20,759 nt of DNA from Stagonosporopsis chrysanthemi (GCA_022560025.1 JAFISE010000327.1:1-20759); one strand, 5' to 3'. Shown: positions 9,036 to 19,207, counted from the first letter of the stretch. Numbers and translations are program-made. The notes: a model not told the origin generated them from the letters alone.

Positions 9036-9232
9036 AAACTTATACCTGTAAACAGTAGAGGTTGCTCTAAACTTATACCTATAAGTAGTATAGTAGTACT
9101 CTAAACTTATACTCTTTAGTAGTGTTATATATATTCTAAACTTTACTCTTAGGTAGTAAAACTAAGAGTACTCTAAACTTATACCTGTAAGCAGTATTAT
9201 ACAAATTCTAAACTTATACCTGCAGGCAGCAA
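9036..9232. repeat. Minisatellite array 1 (33-37 bp unit) near the 3' LTR of element B
   Basis: Six copies of a unit built around TAAACTTATACCTGCAGGCAG start at 9036, 9069, 9103, 9138, 9175 and 9210, with spacings of 33, 34, 35, 37 and 35. The best-preserved unit, near 9210-9232, contains the palindrome CCTGCAGG. The spacings are not multiples of three, so this array was not under coding constraint. This differs from array 2, which has the same unit, inside pol. Confidence 0.9.
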
Positions 9233-9239
9233 AATTAAA

Positions 9240-9645
9240 AAATACTTAATATATAAGTTCTTTAAATATAAATACTTATACTCTAACTTATAAGTGCTTT
9301 GTAAGGTTACTAATAGGCTTTTATAATAGGTCTAGCTTCTGCACAAGCAGCTTTAAGATTTATTCCTTTATAAGAGCAGCATTTTATATAGTAAACAAGT
9401 TATAATTAACTATTTATTACCTTCTAATAAGTGCTTAATTTAATAATTACGCAGCGTTATTAAACTTTTAGTATTTGCCTTGTTACGCTCTAGGTAAAAC
9501 AGCAACCTGCAGGGGTAAGATTGTGTAGCTATTAGCTATGCAAGTAAATAGTTGCATACTACTTTTAGGTGCAAGTAAATATTATAAAAAGTAAGTAAGA
9601 AAGTAGTTAGAAGTTAAAGTATAGCTAGAAAACAGTTAGTAGACT
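9240..9645 (+). promoter_or_regulatory. Probable promoter region of the antisense secreted-protein gene
   Basis: This is a non-coding stretch directly upstream of a TATA box and a decayed plus-strand gene. It has a hairpin ATGCAA/TTGCAT at 9538-9557 and the direct repeat GCAAGTAAATA at about 9540 and 9571. One more CCTGCAGG, the palindrome seen in the minisatellite unit, lies near 9507. The regulatory role is inferred from position only. Confidence 0.35.
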
Positions 9646-9652
9646 ATATAAA
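9646..9652 (+). promoter_or_regulatory. TATA box candidate
   Basis: TATATAA within ACTATATAAACACAC lies 38 bp before the proposed start codon at 9684. TATA-like strings are common in this AT-rich DNA, so the weight comes from its position alone. Confidence 0.35.
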
Positions 9653-9683
9653 CACACTATAGCACTTTAACATTTTATATACT

Positions 9684-10605
9684 ATACTTAACTACTTATA
9701 TCTTTTTACTATAATACTTCTTCTACAACTAGTTACTATAACTTTAGTACCTTCTTATATTTTAAATAAGCCTCTACTTAACTTTATATATACTTTGCTT
9801 AATAATATAGCTCTATAGCTTTTACTTACATACTTTTAGTACTACAGTAGTATTACTTACATTATAACTACTTCTAAGACTAACTCTAATAGTATAATTT
9901 TATTATTTATTATAGTGTTTTAATACACTAAGAGCTATACTACATGTAATAATAATTTTAGTATTTATTTTAGTTATACTTAGACTTATAAAAGTAGTTG
10001 TGTTAAGGTATACCTAAGCCTTCTCTAGTATTATTCTAGTACTAATACAAAGCAGATAAAGGTATACTTTTATTAAGCTTGCAATATTCTTAACTAGCTA
10101 ATTAACTGTGCTTTCTACAAGTATAACAATACTATTACTGCAGCAAGTAACTTCTTAACTAACGCTAAGGTCTTTAAGACTACCTAGACCTTCTTCTAGA
10201 CTGCATATAACTATACTAAAGCTTGCTATATTAGGTTTAAAGAGTATAATACTATAGTTGCCTAGAAGGTTAAGAGTAGTAGCAAGACTAAGTCCTAATA
10301 CTATTATAATTGTTAAGTATCTTGTAAGTACAATCTACAGTGCTATAATATAAGAATAGTCCTAGTCTCTGCTAGATATTTGCTAACTTTATAAAGGCTG
10401 CTATTAGTACAGTAGGTAAGAAAGCACTCTTTAATATTATAGTTAATAGCTTAGTTAAAGAGTACTTTAAAAAGGCTAGTTGTACTGCTAATACTAAGAA
10501 GCGTTAGTACTACTATAGTACTAACATCCCTAGCACAACTAAGGCTCTTTTAGCTGCGTTTAGTTGTCTTTCTATAGCAGCCTCTCTTACTAAGGGCAGA
10601 AGCTA
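9684..10605 (+). pseudogene. Decayed gene for a probable secreted cysteine-rich protein, antisense inside element B
   Basis: I do not recognise the family. One plus-strand frame runs without indel from 9684 to about 10365. It opens with a signal-peptide-like segment: a few polar residues, then LFTIILLLQLVTITLV. About 200 residues follow with Cys in TTCNNN, KSSCVKVY, ACNIL, INCAFYKY, KACYIRF, YYNC, VSCKYN and LQCYN. The protein-like reading resumes in another frame at about 10366-10605 (FANFIKAAISTVGKK, ALFNIIVNSLVKEYF, KKASCTANTKK). The start is placed at ATA 9684, assumed to be a mutated ATG. Premature stops are all TAG/TAA. GTAAGT at 10324 could be an intron donor, but no nearby AG gives the right phase, so an indel is equally possible. 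It is transcribed opposite to pol and lies between the chromodomain and the 3' LTR, which suggests a captured host gene or an antisense accessory gene. An effector-like role would be speculation. Confidence 0.5.
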
Positions 10606-10900
10606 GAGTAGACATAGTAGTCTGCCTTTTTACCTAAGTCCTACTTATTATAAAGTAAAGGTTTAAGTTAGTAGTAGTGTATAAGATAGCTATAAAGGCT
10701 TTCTAAGTTAAATAGTTTAATACTAAGTATAACCTACTTTATAATTGTATCTTATAAGCAGAACAAGTTTCTTAACTATTTAGTAACTATATTAGATTGT
10801 TGCTAGACCTGTATTAGCTTCTTAATAGTTTACTATAGGTTAATACTAATTATATTACTGTTAGATATGTAGATTTAGTACTAATTACTTGTAAAAGACT
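10606..10900. other. Junction between antisense gene and end of pol, unassigned
   Basis: The antisense gene and pol converge here. Neither strand reads convincingly as protein beyond short pieces, so the 3' ends of both genes are approximate. Terminators cannot be identified. Confidence 0.4.
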
Positions 10901-11021
10901 TCTATAGATATCTTTTCTTTTTCTTTAGAAGTTTAAGATCTTTAGGCACTTTGCACTTTTAACCTATAGGTCTTAATTATAATAAGTTATAGAAATCTTT
11001 ATAGTAGTCTTTAAGTATCTA

Positions 11022-11160
11022 ATTATAATAATTAAGATACTTATATAGTTCTTAGGTTGCGTCTTTATTTAACTAACCTAGCTACTTAACTTTGTACTTA
11101 CGCCCTTAGGCAGCAGAGTTACAGTACTTTAGGATTCTCTTAACCTTATACTTATTACAA
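11022..11160 (-). other. Chromodomain of element B pol (decayed)
   Basis: The minus-strand reading gives NKYKVKRILKYCN, then GRKYKVK, a stop where Trp is usual, LG, and further on ELYKYLNYYN after another stop. The order YEVE-x-IL, KYLVKW-x-GW and TWEPxEHL of chromodomains is recognisable. These domains bind modified histone tails and steer integration into heterochromatin. Within it, the plus-strand DNA at 11089-11120 (ACTTACGCCCTTAGGCAGCAG) closely resembles the minisatellite unit of this element. Confidence 0.8.
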
Positions 11161-12756
11161 GGTAAGGTATCTATAGAAATCTGCACTAGACCTAGCTAGA
11201 ACTCCTTAGTTGCAAGAGGCTCCCTCTAGGGTTTAAGTAGTAAGACGTTGAACACTAAGTATACTCTGTCTATAGAAAGTAGCAGCTTAAGCTTATATAC
11301 TAATTTCTTAACCTTTTTAAAGACTATAAACAGCTCTAAGTACCTTATATTAAACTTCTTTAAAGAACGCTTAGTAAAGAAGTTCTTTGCATAAAAGATT
11401 ACCTAATCTTCTTTTACAAAGTGTTGTTTAAATCTCTTAGAGTTGTACTAACAAGCTTAGCTCTGTTAGGTATACTCTAGAGTCTTTTTTACTATAGCTT
11501 AAGCTTTATACTAATATATAAAGCGCCTAGCAACTTGCTATTATAGCTTTAGAGCCTTTACATTTTTATCTTAGTTAGCAGGCAGTTAGTGTAACTAATA
11601 CTTGTCTAGTACTCTGTTAAAGCCTTTAGAATTAATACTATAAGTAACCTTAATAAGAGACTTACTATAAGCTGTGTAAGGCTTTAAGTTATATATATAC
11701 TCTGTATATAGCAAGAAGTCTACCTAGTTGTCTTGTTAGTAGTTTATATATATGCAAAGGTATATTTTAAGCTCTTAGTTTTGCTGTTCTATCTAGCTGT
11801 CTGTCTAGAGATAAAAGGCTATACTAAGACAGTAGACTATCTTAAAGTAGTAGTATATATTAGACTAGAACTAGCTAGTAAAGACAGAACCTTAATCTAA
11901 TAGCAGAGTGTCTAGCAGGCCTTATAGCAAGAAACACTGTTTTAGCAGCAGCTTAGCTAAGCTCTAAGCTGTAATTGTCTTAGTTTTAGGAAAGTATTAA
12001 ACGTACTTACTAAACTAGTCTACAAAGACTAATATTAAGTTATACTTGTTTTCTTTAGTATTCTTAGATATAAGTAGATCTATAACAAAGTTAAGAAAGA
12101 AGTAATACTAGGCTATATTAAGTATAAAGAAAGGTAATAGTAGTTTCTAAGGCTTGTGTCTCTAGATCTTGTTTAGTTAACAAGCTAGGCACCTGTAGAT
12201 ATACTTCTTTATATCTCTAGTTAACTAAGGCTAGTAGTACTTTTATTTTAGAACCTTAATAGTCTTTTCTATACTAAAATAACTCCTTATAGAGTTATTA
12301 TAATTTTTTAAGAGGATATTTTTGCAAAGAGTTATATTCTTAGAAATCTATACTTTCTTACTCTTACGTAAGACGCTATTAGAGTTAATTTGCTAATAAT
12401 ACTATCTTTTACTTACTCTGCCTGCCTTTTAGCATGTTAGCAACTTATTCTTAAAAAAGGCCTTATTTTGTTCTTAAACCTGTCTAATAAAATTAAGAAG
12501 ACATTTTAAAGCCTTTAGAGTATATATAGTCTCTCTTTATATAGCTATATTTGCAAAGTATATAAAAGTGCTAACTTAACTATCTAGGCTATAAAAGAAA
12601 GCTGCTATAATATTAAAGTCTATTTCTTAAGCTTTAGATAAATTAGATTAACTTTAATTGCTATAATCTATAGAAAGCTAGTTAAAAGCTAAGAGAAGTG
12701 CACTTCTAGAACTAGACTACTGCTAGTAAATATCTGTAGAGATAATGCTGCTGTAC

Positions 12757-12995
12757 TTTAAACTTACGCCTGCAGGCAGCAGGGTTACTAACTTTAAACT
12801 TACGCCTCTAGGCAGTAGAAAGTATACTAAACTTATACCTATAGGTAGTATTGTACTTTCTTTTAAACTTATACTCTTAGGTAGTATAGTATGTTCTAAA
12901 CTTACACCTTTAAGCAGTAAAAGGTACCTTAAACTTATACTTATAGGCAGTATTGTACTATCTTCTAAACTTATACCTTTAAGTAGTAGAATTAC
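12757..12995 (-). repeat. Minisatellite array 2: in-frame 11-12 residue repeats in the pol linker
   Basis: Seven units start at 12760, 12796, 12829, 12865, 12898, 12931 and 12967. The spacings are 36, 33, 36, 33, 33 and 36, all multiples of three. The least-mutated unit contains AAACTTACGCCTGCAGGCAG. In the pol frame of the minus strand the units read LLPAGVSLK, LLPRGVSLK, LPIGISL, LPKSISLK, LLKGVSLE, LPISISL and LLKGISLE, so the consensus is LLPxGVSL plus 3-4 variable residues. The array lies between RNase H and the integrase zinc finger, where Gypsy polyproteins normally have a short linker. The frame before and after the array is the same. The plus-strand ORF seen here is only the reverse reading of the repeat. 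Confidence 0.92.
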
Positions 12996-15399
12996 AAGAG
13001 TATCTTTAAAGTATTAACAAGTTACTCTTAGTACCCTTTTAGAGTAGTTAGTACTTTATATAGCCTGTACTATGCTATAAGCTATAGACTTTATAAGAGT
13101 CTATATCTAAAGCTTCTGCTAGAAAGTAGGTAGTATAGCGTCTCTTAACACTTGCTGCTTTCTAATAACTATACTCTAAGTATAGTTAAGATACTTTAAA
13201 AGGCTGTCTGCTATATTCTTAGGTCTAGGTTTGTATTTAACTTTAAAGTTAAATCTAGATAGCTCTTCTACTTAACAAGCTTGTTTTAAAGAGAGCTCTT
13301 TTATTATTATAAAGTACTTTAGATTGTTATAATTAGAGAGTACTTAGATTGTAGATGCAGTGTGCTTAAGGTATTGCTTTTACTGCTAGAATACTAACAC
13401 AATTACTAACAGTTCTTTATTGTAAGTATACTATTTTACTAATAGTTTCTAGAACTTCTTACTTTAGAATACTACTAGCTTTTAGTAACTCTTAGTTATT
13501 AGCTTAGACGTCTGTAGCTGTAGCAGTATAGCTGCTATAGTAAAATCTAATACGTCTATAAAGACTATAATTAGCTTTGCAAGGTTAAAGTGCTAAAGCA
13601 CTAGAGCTTTAGTAAACTAAGCCTTAATATTAAAGAACGCTATACAGACGTCTTTAAGCTAGCTCTATAGTCTATACTATTTAGTTAGGCCTTTATATAT
13701 TTTCTTCTTTAACTTTACTTTTTTTTTTTAAAGATTAAGTCTCTTTTAGTCTAGCTCTAGGTTCTAGGTAGCTGTTATATAGTCTACTAGCAGTTGTATA
13801 ATATTTAAGTAATTATACACAAACTTCTTATAAAAGTTTGCAAAGCTAAGAAATACCTAGATATTTTTATAGCCTTTAGGCTTAGGCTACTTTGTAATAG
13901 TGTATACTCTTTCTAGGTCTATTACTACGCCTTTAGGCGTAATAATAAAGCCTAGAAACTTAACAGATTCTGTTAAGAAGAAGTACTTACTTGCTTTAGC
14001 AAATAGGCCCTACTTAACTAAACAGTTAAGTACTTTTTTAACGTAACAATTGTAATTTTTTAGGTTCTCTAAGTAGATTAAGATATTGTCTAAGTACACT
14101 ATGCAAGTCTAATTAAGTAGGCCTTTAAAGGCTTTATAAATATACAACTAGAATGTTGCTAAGGTGTTAGCTAACCTAAAGAGTATAACTAGGTACTTAA
14201 AGTGCTTATATTGTGTTTTAAACGCAGTCTTTTACTTATTACTTTCCTTAATCTAGAGCCTATAATAAGCGTTATATAGATCTAGCTTAGTAAAAACCTG
14301 CGCCTTTAATAGTCTATTAAGTATCTTACTAACTAGAAGAATTAAGTAGTAATTCTTAATTATTACCTTGTTTAATTCTTAGTAGTCTATATACAGTCTT
14401 ATAGTACTGTTAGCCTTTAAGACAAACAGAATTAAAGCACTAGCTAGAGACTTACTTAGTCTAATCTACTCTTTTTTCTGTGCTGTGTTAAGGTATTCTT
14501 AAAGAATATCTAGTTCTTTGCAAGAAAGGTTATATATTAAGAGATTTAGCACTTTTATACTCTCTATAATATTAATAAAGTAATTATACTCTTAATAAAG
14601 AGGTAGCACTCTTAATTAATATTTGCTAAAAGTGTACTACTTGTAGTAGAGCTTTAGTAGTACAAAACAGAGTTTGTTTTTATTAGGCTTGTTATCCTTA
14701 GGTAGAACCTAAGGCACGTTCTTGTTATAGTCTACTAGAGACTCTTTACAACCTAGAATAGAGATAACACCTGCTATATACTCTTTTAGTACTACAGAGA
14801 CTAACTAAGAGTAGTTATCTTAGTAAAAAAAGTCTAAGTTGTGTTAATAATATATAGAGTTAAGGCGCAGCTAAAAAGTGCCTAGCTAACTTTTAGTTCT
14901 ACGTAGGGCCTGTAAGTAGAGCAAATACAGTTGCTTACTTAGGCCTAGGTTATTAAATAGTTCTTAGACAAAGGTAATAAAGACTCTTTTTATTTTATTA
15001 GTATACTATATAAATATTCTTTTAGTAAAACAAATATATAAGTCTACTTCTACAAGCTATAGGTACCTTAGAATAAGGTTATACTTGTAAAAGTTAGCTG
15101 TTTAAAAAGTTTTTAGTTCTACCTACTTTATAGTACTTGTGCTGTTAAGGTAATCTATAGTTAGCTAGCAAGACTTATAAATCTATAGTTGCTTATTATT
15201 AATAGTAGTAGCTATTAGTTTCTTTATATTGCTGTAAAGTACAATATTTATCTCTTTTAAACTTGCCTTGTTAGCAAGATTTAGCTTAGTACCTAAATTG
15301 TACAAAGCTTAAAGCATCTTAAAGGTGCTACTAGGTACTTATAAGTATACTGTTACTGTAATACAGGTCTTCTTTTCTTTAGAATCTAGCCCTAGTAGT

Positions 15400-16560
15400 A
15401 GTTAAGATAGGTTTGCTACTAGAGCTTTTTTTTTCTCTAGTCTTACTTCTATTAGCTATTTCTATAGTCTTAGTTTTTCTAGTGCAGTTTATAGTAATCT
15501 CTTAGTTAAGACTAGTTTCTGCTGCCTTATAATATCTAGTACCTAGAGTTCTATGCTAAGGCTGTAAGTAGCTGTTAGAGCTCTTTTAGAACAGTGCTAG
15601 GTTTGCTACAGGCTAGAGTATTTCTATAGCTGTTCTAGTGTTTAAACTTACGCCTAGACAAAGAACTAAAGCTATACTTCTTTATTAGTTGTTAGTTAAA
15701 CTTTTCTAGAGTAGCTTTTAATAGTTTTATAGCAGTTTCTATATTGTAGAAGGCCTTTTTAAACTTAGACTACTCTTAGATATACTTTAGTGTGCTATTA
15801 TATTAGATTTCTTTCTATAATAGCTCTAAGATTTTACTTTAAATAAATGCTATCTTAAACTTATAGTCTTTTGTGCTATTATTAAACTTAAAGAAGCTGT
15901 ATAGTAGTAGAAACTTTTTTTAACTAAGTAGTATAAGAAATAAGTTTGTAGAGTCTTTTTTCTTCTACTTAATCTTAAAGAACTTCTAGTAGTTCTTATA
16001 ACAAGTAAAGACAAGATCTTAGACTAGCTGTTCTTCTACTGTACAGAGCTTAGCCTATGTCTAGATTAATCTCTTAGTAATTTATTATTAGATTAATTCT
16101 CTATAAGTACTAAACTATATAGTACTTATAATCTAGTAAGTGCAGGTAACAGAGTCTTTTAGCACTTAAGTATACTAAAACGCTGTCTTAATATCTTTTA
16201 CCTACTAGTTAACCTACTAAGGAGTTAGAAACGTTTTCTTTGTACTTAGCTTTAGCTTTAGCTAGACGTTGTTTAATGTCTATATAAGCTGCCTAGCCTT
16301 GTTAAAGGCTAGCTAGCTATAGCCTAAGGTTTGTCTACTTTAGGCTTTTTTTATTATTGCTACTGCGCAATTAAGTTGCTTCTATTATAGCTTAATCTTA
16401 GTAATTAGCGTATTACAAAGCTCTGCTTCTTCTAAGGTATCTAGTCTTTTTACAACTATTACTTAGAAGCTTGCTACTTTTTTTTAGCTCTTGCGCTTCT
16501 TTAAGTGTACTAAGAGCGTTATTACTCTTGTATTAATAGGCACAAAATTTCTATTGCTTA
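15400..16560 (-). pseudogene. gag: gag remnant of element B
   Basis: It is assigned mainly by position between the leader and RT. Hydrophilic minus-strand pieces broken only by TAA/TAG are visible: DIKQRLAKAKAKYKENVSNS near 16280-16215, and FKKAFYNIETAIKLLKATLE near 15750-15690, with reading-frame changes between them. No zinc knuckle or protease motif was recognised, and limits and start are approximate. A single minisatellite-like unit, AAACTTACGCCTAGAC, sits at 15644-15659. Confidence 0.5.
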
Positions 16561-16771
16561 ATATATCTACTAAGGTATTGTCTTTATAATTAGTATTGTT
16601 GTAACGTGTTTCTAGAGTTGTCTTAGAGTTGTTAAGGAGTGCGTCTCCTGCACTCTGTGTTGCGCTCTAGAAGGTACAATGTTCTCTAGCTATTATTAAT
16701 ATATAGCTAGTAATCTACTCTAAGTTGCAAGTTAACTACCTCTTCTAAGAGAAAATAAGAAGAATTTAAAT
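16560..16771 (-). other. Untranslated leader of element B next to the 5' LTR
   Basis: On the minus strand this directly follows the 5' LTR, where a tRNA primer-binding site is expected (16771 downward reads ATTTAAATTCTTC). No clear tRNA complement could be recognised, perhaps because of mutation. The part at 16630-16670 keeps unusually many G and C bases (for example GGAGTGCGTCTCCTGCAC). Confidence 0.45.
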
Positions 16772-16985
16772 TGTAAGGTTACTGTAAGTAGGTAATTAGA
16801 CTTAAAGTAGATAGAATAGCTTTAAGGCTAAATTAAAGTTATATTTAGATATTAAACAAATCCTTAAGGTGTAAGCCTCTAGATTTAATAGAAGTATATA
16901 TATAAGAGGCCTGTGCACAGCCTAGCCCTTAGCCTAGGTGTGCTTAAGGTAGGGTTAAAGGGTATTAGAAAGGAATTCTGTAACA
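16772..16985 (-). repeat. 5' LTR of element B
   Basis: This 214-bp LTR is bounded by intact TGT...ACA on the plus strand (TGTAAGG at 16772, TGTAACA ending at 16985). It appears less mutated than the 3' copy, keeping CCTAGCCCTTAGCCTAGG. A TATATATA box at about 16895-16904 is next to the perfect palindrome CTGTGCACAG (16911-16920). On the minus strand the palindrome comes first and the TATA box follows, a reasonable layout for the LTR promoter, whose transcript would run toward lower coordinates. Confidence 0.95.
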
Positions 16986-16990
16986 CTAGA
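16986..16990. repeat. Target site duplication, right (CTAGA)
   Basis: This is identical to 8409-8413 and directly abuts the 5' LTR of element B. Confidence 0.93.
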
Positions 16991-17600
16991 CTATAAAAGG
17001 CTAAACCTAGTAATTAATTTACTTACTAAAGCAACTACACTATAGTCTTTAAAAAAAGTAAAGAGACTAAAGTAATACTAATTGTATATAATAAATAGTA
17101 GAGTACTACAGCTTAGGCTAGAGATCTTATTATACTATATTTATTCTGCTTTTTACTTGTTTACAAATTAGAACACCTTTATATAGCTAGCTATCTACTA
17201 TACTATAGTAATAATAATCTTAGCAGGCTACTATTCTATATCTAGTATACTAAATACTTATTTTTAAAAAGAAAATTGTATAGCTTGTTATTAACAATAA
17301 TTAGTTATTCTAAACAGTTAAGCAGCTATTATTTTAACAGTTTATATACTTTCTTTAGCTTAAGGCTGTGTTAACTAGCTATTATAAATTTAGCACGTTA
17401 TTTAAGCATTAATTTAAAGACGCTAAGGTAGTATAACTCTAGGACCTTAGTAAATATACAAAGCTATCTATTGCACTTAATATAATAGCAGTATACTGTG
17501 CTATATAGTATATTATACTAATCTTTAGTACTTTGTGTATCTTTCTTATATATTTGTATATTATACTTTACTTTGCTATATATACTACAGCGTCTTAAAA
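16991..17600. other. Degraded sequence between element B and the Fot1-like transposase
   Basis: Some plus-strand stretches near 17040-17240 read as possible protein (VFKKSKETKVILIVYNK, YLFCFLLVYKLEHLYIASYL), but no family is recognised. The segment 17440-17600 should contain the outer end of the Fot1-like element. It is rich in TATATTATACT-like strings, but I could not match it to the other end with confidence. Confidence 0.4.
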
Positions 17601-17601
17601 A

Positions 17602-19170
17602 CTAAGTGCTTCTATTAATATGTAATCTCTTCTTTGCCTTCTTCTTATTACTATAGGCCTTAAACTCCTTTAGAGTAGTTAGCTGTACTTTTTTAGCAAA
17701 GGTTAAAGTTTTCTTTTACTGTACTTGCTTTCTTTTGTATAATTTACAACGTGTAGCAGCCTTGTTAGCTGCTTGTAAGTTAGCAACCTAGTTGCGCACT
17801 AAAACTAGTAAATACGCTATTAGCTCTGCGCCTTTAGTAAGCTAATTAAGAGCGTTAACTATAGACGTTAGTAAGCTATTAGTGTGTCTCTAAATCCTTT
17901 CTTAAATTAGCTTTAATTAAGACTTAAACTCTAAAGTGTTGCTTAGTGTTTTAGACTCTTATATACTGTTATCTATAGTAAGTAGTAGTAAAGTATATAG
18001 TTATACTTTAAGCTTTAATATTACAGCCTCTAGGTTATATAAGACTAGGCTAGCGCTTTTAAACTCTTTCTAAATATTGCTTGCTGTAATTAAAGTGTTA
18101 AAAGCTACTTTAAAGTACAGCAAGAACTTAAGTTTAGTAATATAAGTAATCTTATACTATATTAGCTACTTAGCTTAGCAGCTATAAGCTTTCTTTATTA
18201 GGGTAAAACACCTTATGTTAAGCAGCTACAGCAGGTATAACAAGTATAGAAGTATATATAAAGTAATAATCTTATGCTCTTTATAGTACTAGTAGAAATT
18301 AACTAAGTTATAGCTTTTGTAGCTGTCTAGAATAAGCAGCTAGTAGCTGCTAACAGTACGCGTCTTAGTGTGCTTATTAAAGTGCTTTAACTACTTAACT
18401 CTAAGCTTATTATTAGTCTAGCTGTTGTTAGAGACACTTATAACTTAGTTGTTAGGTATACTAGGCTCTTTGTACTAAGTAGAGAGGTAGTGCTTGCTAA
18501 AGAAGATAATAAAAAGTAAGATAGACTAGCCCTTTGTATTAATGCCTTAGATAATACTAGTCTACTTTCTATTGCCCTGCTGTACTGTCTTTAGCCTTCT
18601 TTAACGCTTAAAGCCTGTAACAACAGCTTCTATAGATATAATACTTATTATAAAGCTAGATTTGTTAAAGTTGTAAGTGTCTTTATCTAGGATACTATAC
18701 TTAGCTTTAGTATTCTTTACTAGGTAGAACTAGTCTCTTATTACTCTAAGATCCTTATATAAGGCTCTCTTGTAGTTGTACTTTTAATTAAACTTAACTT
18801 TAAGCTCTAGCTAGCGCTTAACAAAGGTGCTAGCCTAGTTCTTACTAACAAGTAGGTAGTAGCGCTTAGCAAGCAGAGAATTAGCTATATCCTTTATATT
18901 AGCAAGCTAGGGCAAGTATCCTTACTTGTCTAGCCTTAATATATGCTAGACAATTACCTCCTCTTTAGTGCTTGTTAACTTTATTAAGTTAAGCTTGCAA
19001 TTGTATTGTAGAGAGGTTCTAGCAAGTTAGTTGCTAAGTATCTTTTAAGGCACATTGTAAATAGCTGCAGCACGTTGCTAAGAGAGTGTTGCGTCTTAAT
19101 AAATAGCCTAGAGAGCAAGCTGTATATCTGCTTTATTTAAGAGCTTTATTGCGTTATTACGTAAAGGTAT
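17602..19170 (-). pseudogene. Decayed Fot1/pogo-type transposase (Tc1/mariner superfamily, DDE_1)
   Basis: This would cut and paste its element into TA sites. One minus-strand frame (codon start congruent to 0 mod 3) runs from ATA 19170, assumed a mutated ATG (IPLRNNAIKLLNKADIQLAL), to TAG 17604-17602. That is about 522 codons, close to the usual length of fungal Fot1-type transposases. The N-terminal helix-turn-helix (RAAAIYNVP) is followed by the CENP-B/Tc5-like DNA-binding domain (EEVIV, HILRLDK, GYLP, ANIKDIANSLLAKR). The catalytic domain has YNFNKSSF at 18675-18652 (first Asp now Asn, 18666), LLILDSYKS (Asp intact, 18327) and LLNIRCF (third Asp now Asn, 18219). The last two are 36 codons apart. 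A basic C-terminal region (KKAKKR) follows. There are no net indels and all stops are TAG/TAA. Terminal inverted repeats were not resolved. Confidence 0.92.
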
Positions 19171-19207
19171 TATAAGTAGAGTAAAGTTTAGTATAGTCTT
19201 AGTAAAA

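Larger units (their letters stand above)
10900..15400 (-). pseudogene. pol: pol remnant of element B: RT, RNase H, integrase, chromodomain
   Basis: All landmarks lie in one minus-strand frame (codon start congruent to 2 mod 3). RT is at about 14460-13800: RLYIDY, ELNKVIIKN, FTKLDLYNAYYRL, CIVYLDNILIY (second Asp of LDD reads Asn) and SVKFLGFIITPKG. RNase H is at about 13600-13186: FIDVLDFTIAAILLQ and ending NIADSLLKYL. A linker with seven tandem 11-12 residue repeats follows (12757-12995). The integrase zinc finger is at about 12330-12180 (Tyr in place of His, but RDIKKYIYRCLAC keeps both Cys). In the integrase core, Asp 12080-12078, Asp 11897-11895 and Glu 11789-11787 are all intact, and the second and third are spaced DX35E. 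The GPY/F-like segment (KKFNIRYLELF) is at about 11360-11300 and the chromodomain at 11160-11022. Protease (about 14700-15400) could not be located. Many TAA/TAG stops make it inactive. Confidence 0.93.
8414..16985 (-). mobile_element. Element B: complete RIP-degraded Ty3/Gypsy chromovirus carrying extra sequence
   Basis: This is a full-length 8572-bp insertion with two 214-bp LTRs and a perfect CTAGA target duplication. On the minus strand it has leader, gag, RT, RNase H, integrase and chromodomain, then about 2.3 kb of extra sequence before the polypurine tract and 3' LTR. The chromodomain places it with the chromoviruses, which use that domain to target integration to chromatin. From RT to chromodomain the reading frame never shifts. 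The extra sequence holds a minisatellite array and an antisense decayed gene for a probable secreted protein. A length above 8 kb is long for a fungal Gypsy element and is explained by this extra sequence. Confidence 0.95.

Noticed and set aside
9036..9232. CRISPR-like array of repeats
   Set aside because: The units are tandem, degenerate and lack unique spacers. The context is a fungal retrotransposon, so this is a minisatellite.
10324..10375. Intron with GTAAGT donor explaining the frame change in the secreted-protein remnant
   Set aside because: None of the AG dinucleotides at 10353-10375 gives the phase needed to join the two frames. An indel is equally likely, so no intron is called.
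12745..13017. 90-residue plus-strand ORF with a repetitive peptide
   Set aside because: It is the antisense reading of the pol-linker minisatellite. The minus-strand frame joins RNase H to integrase and is the real one.
16741..16771. Primer-binding site of element B
   Set aside because: The bases after the 5' LTR do not resemble a known tRNA 3' end closely enough to call.
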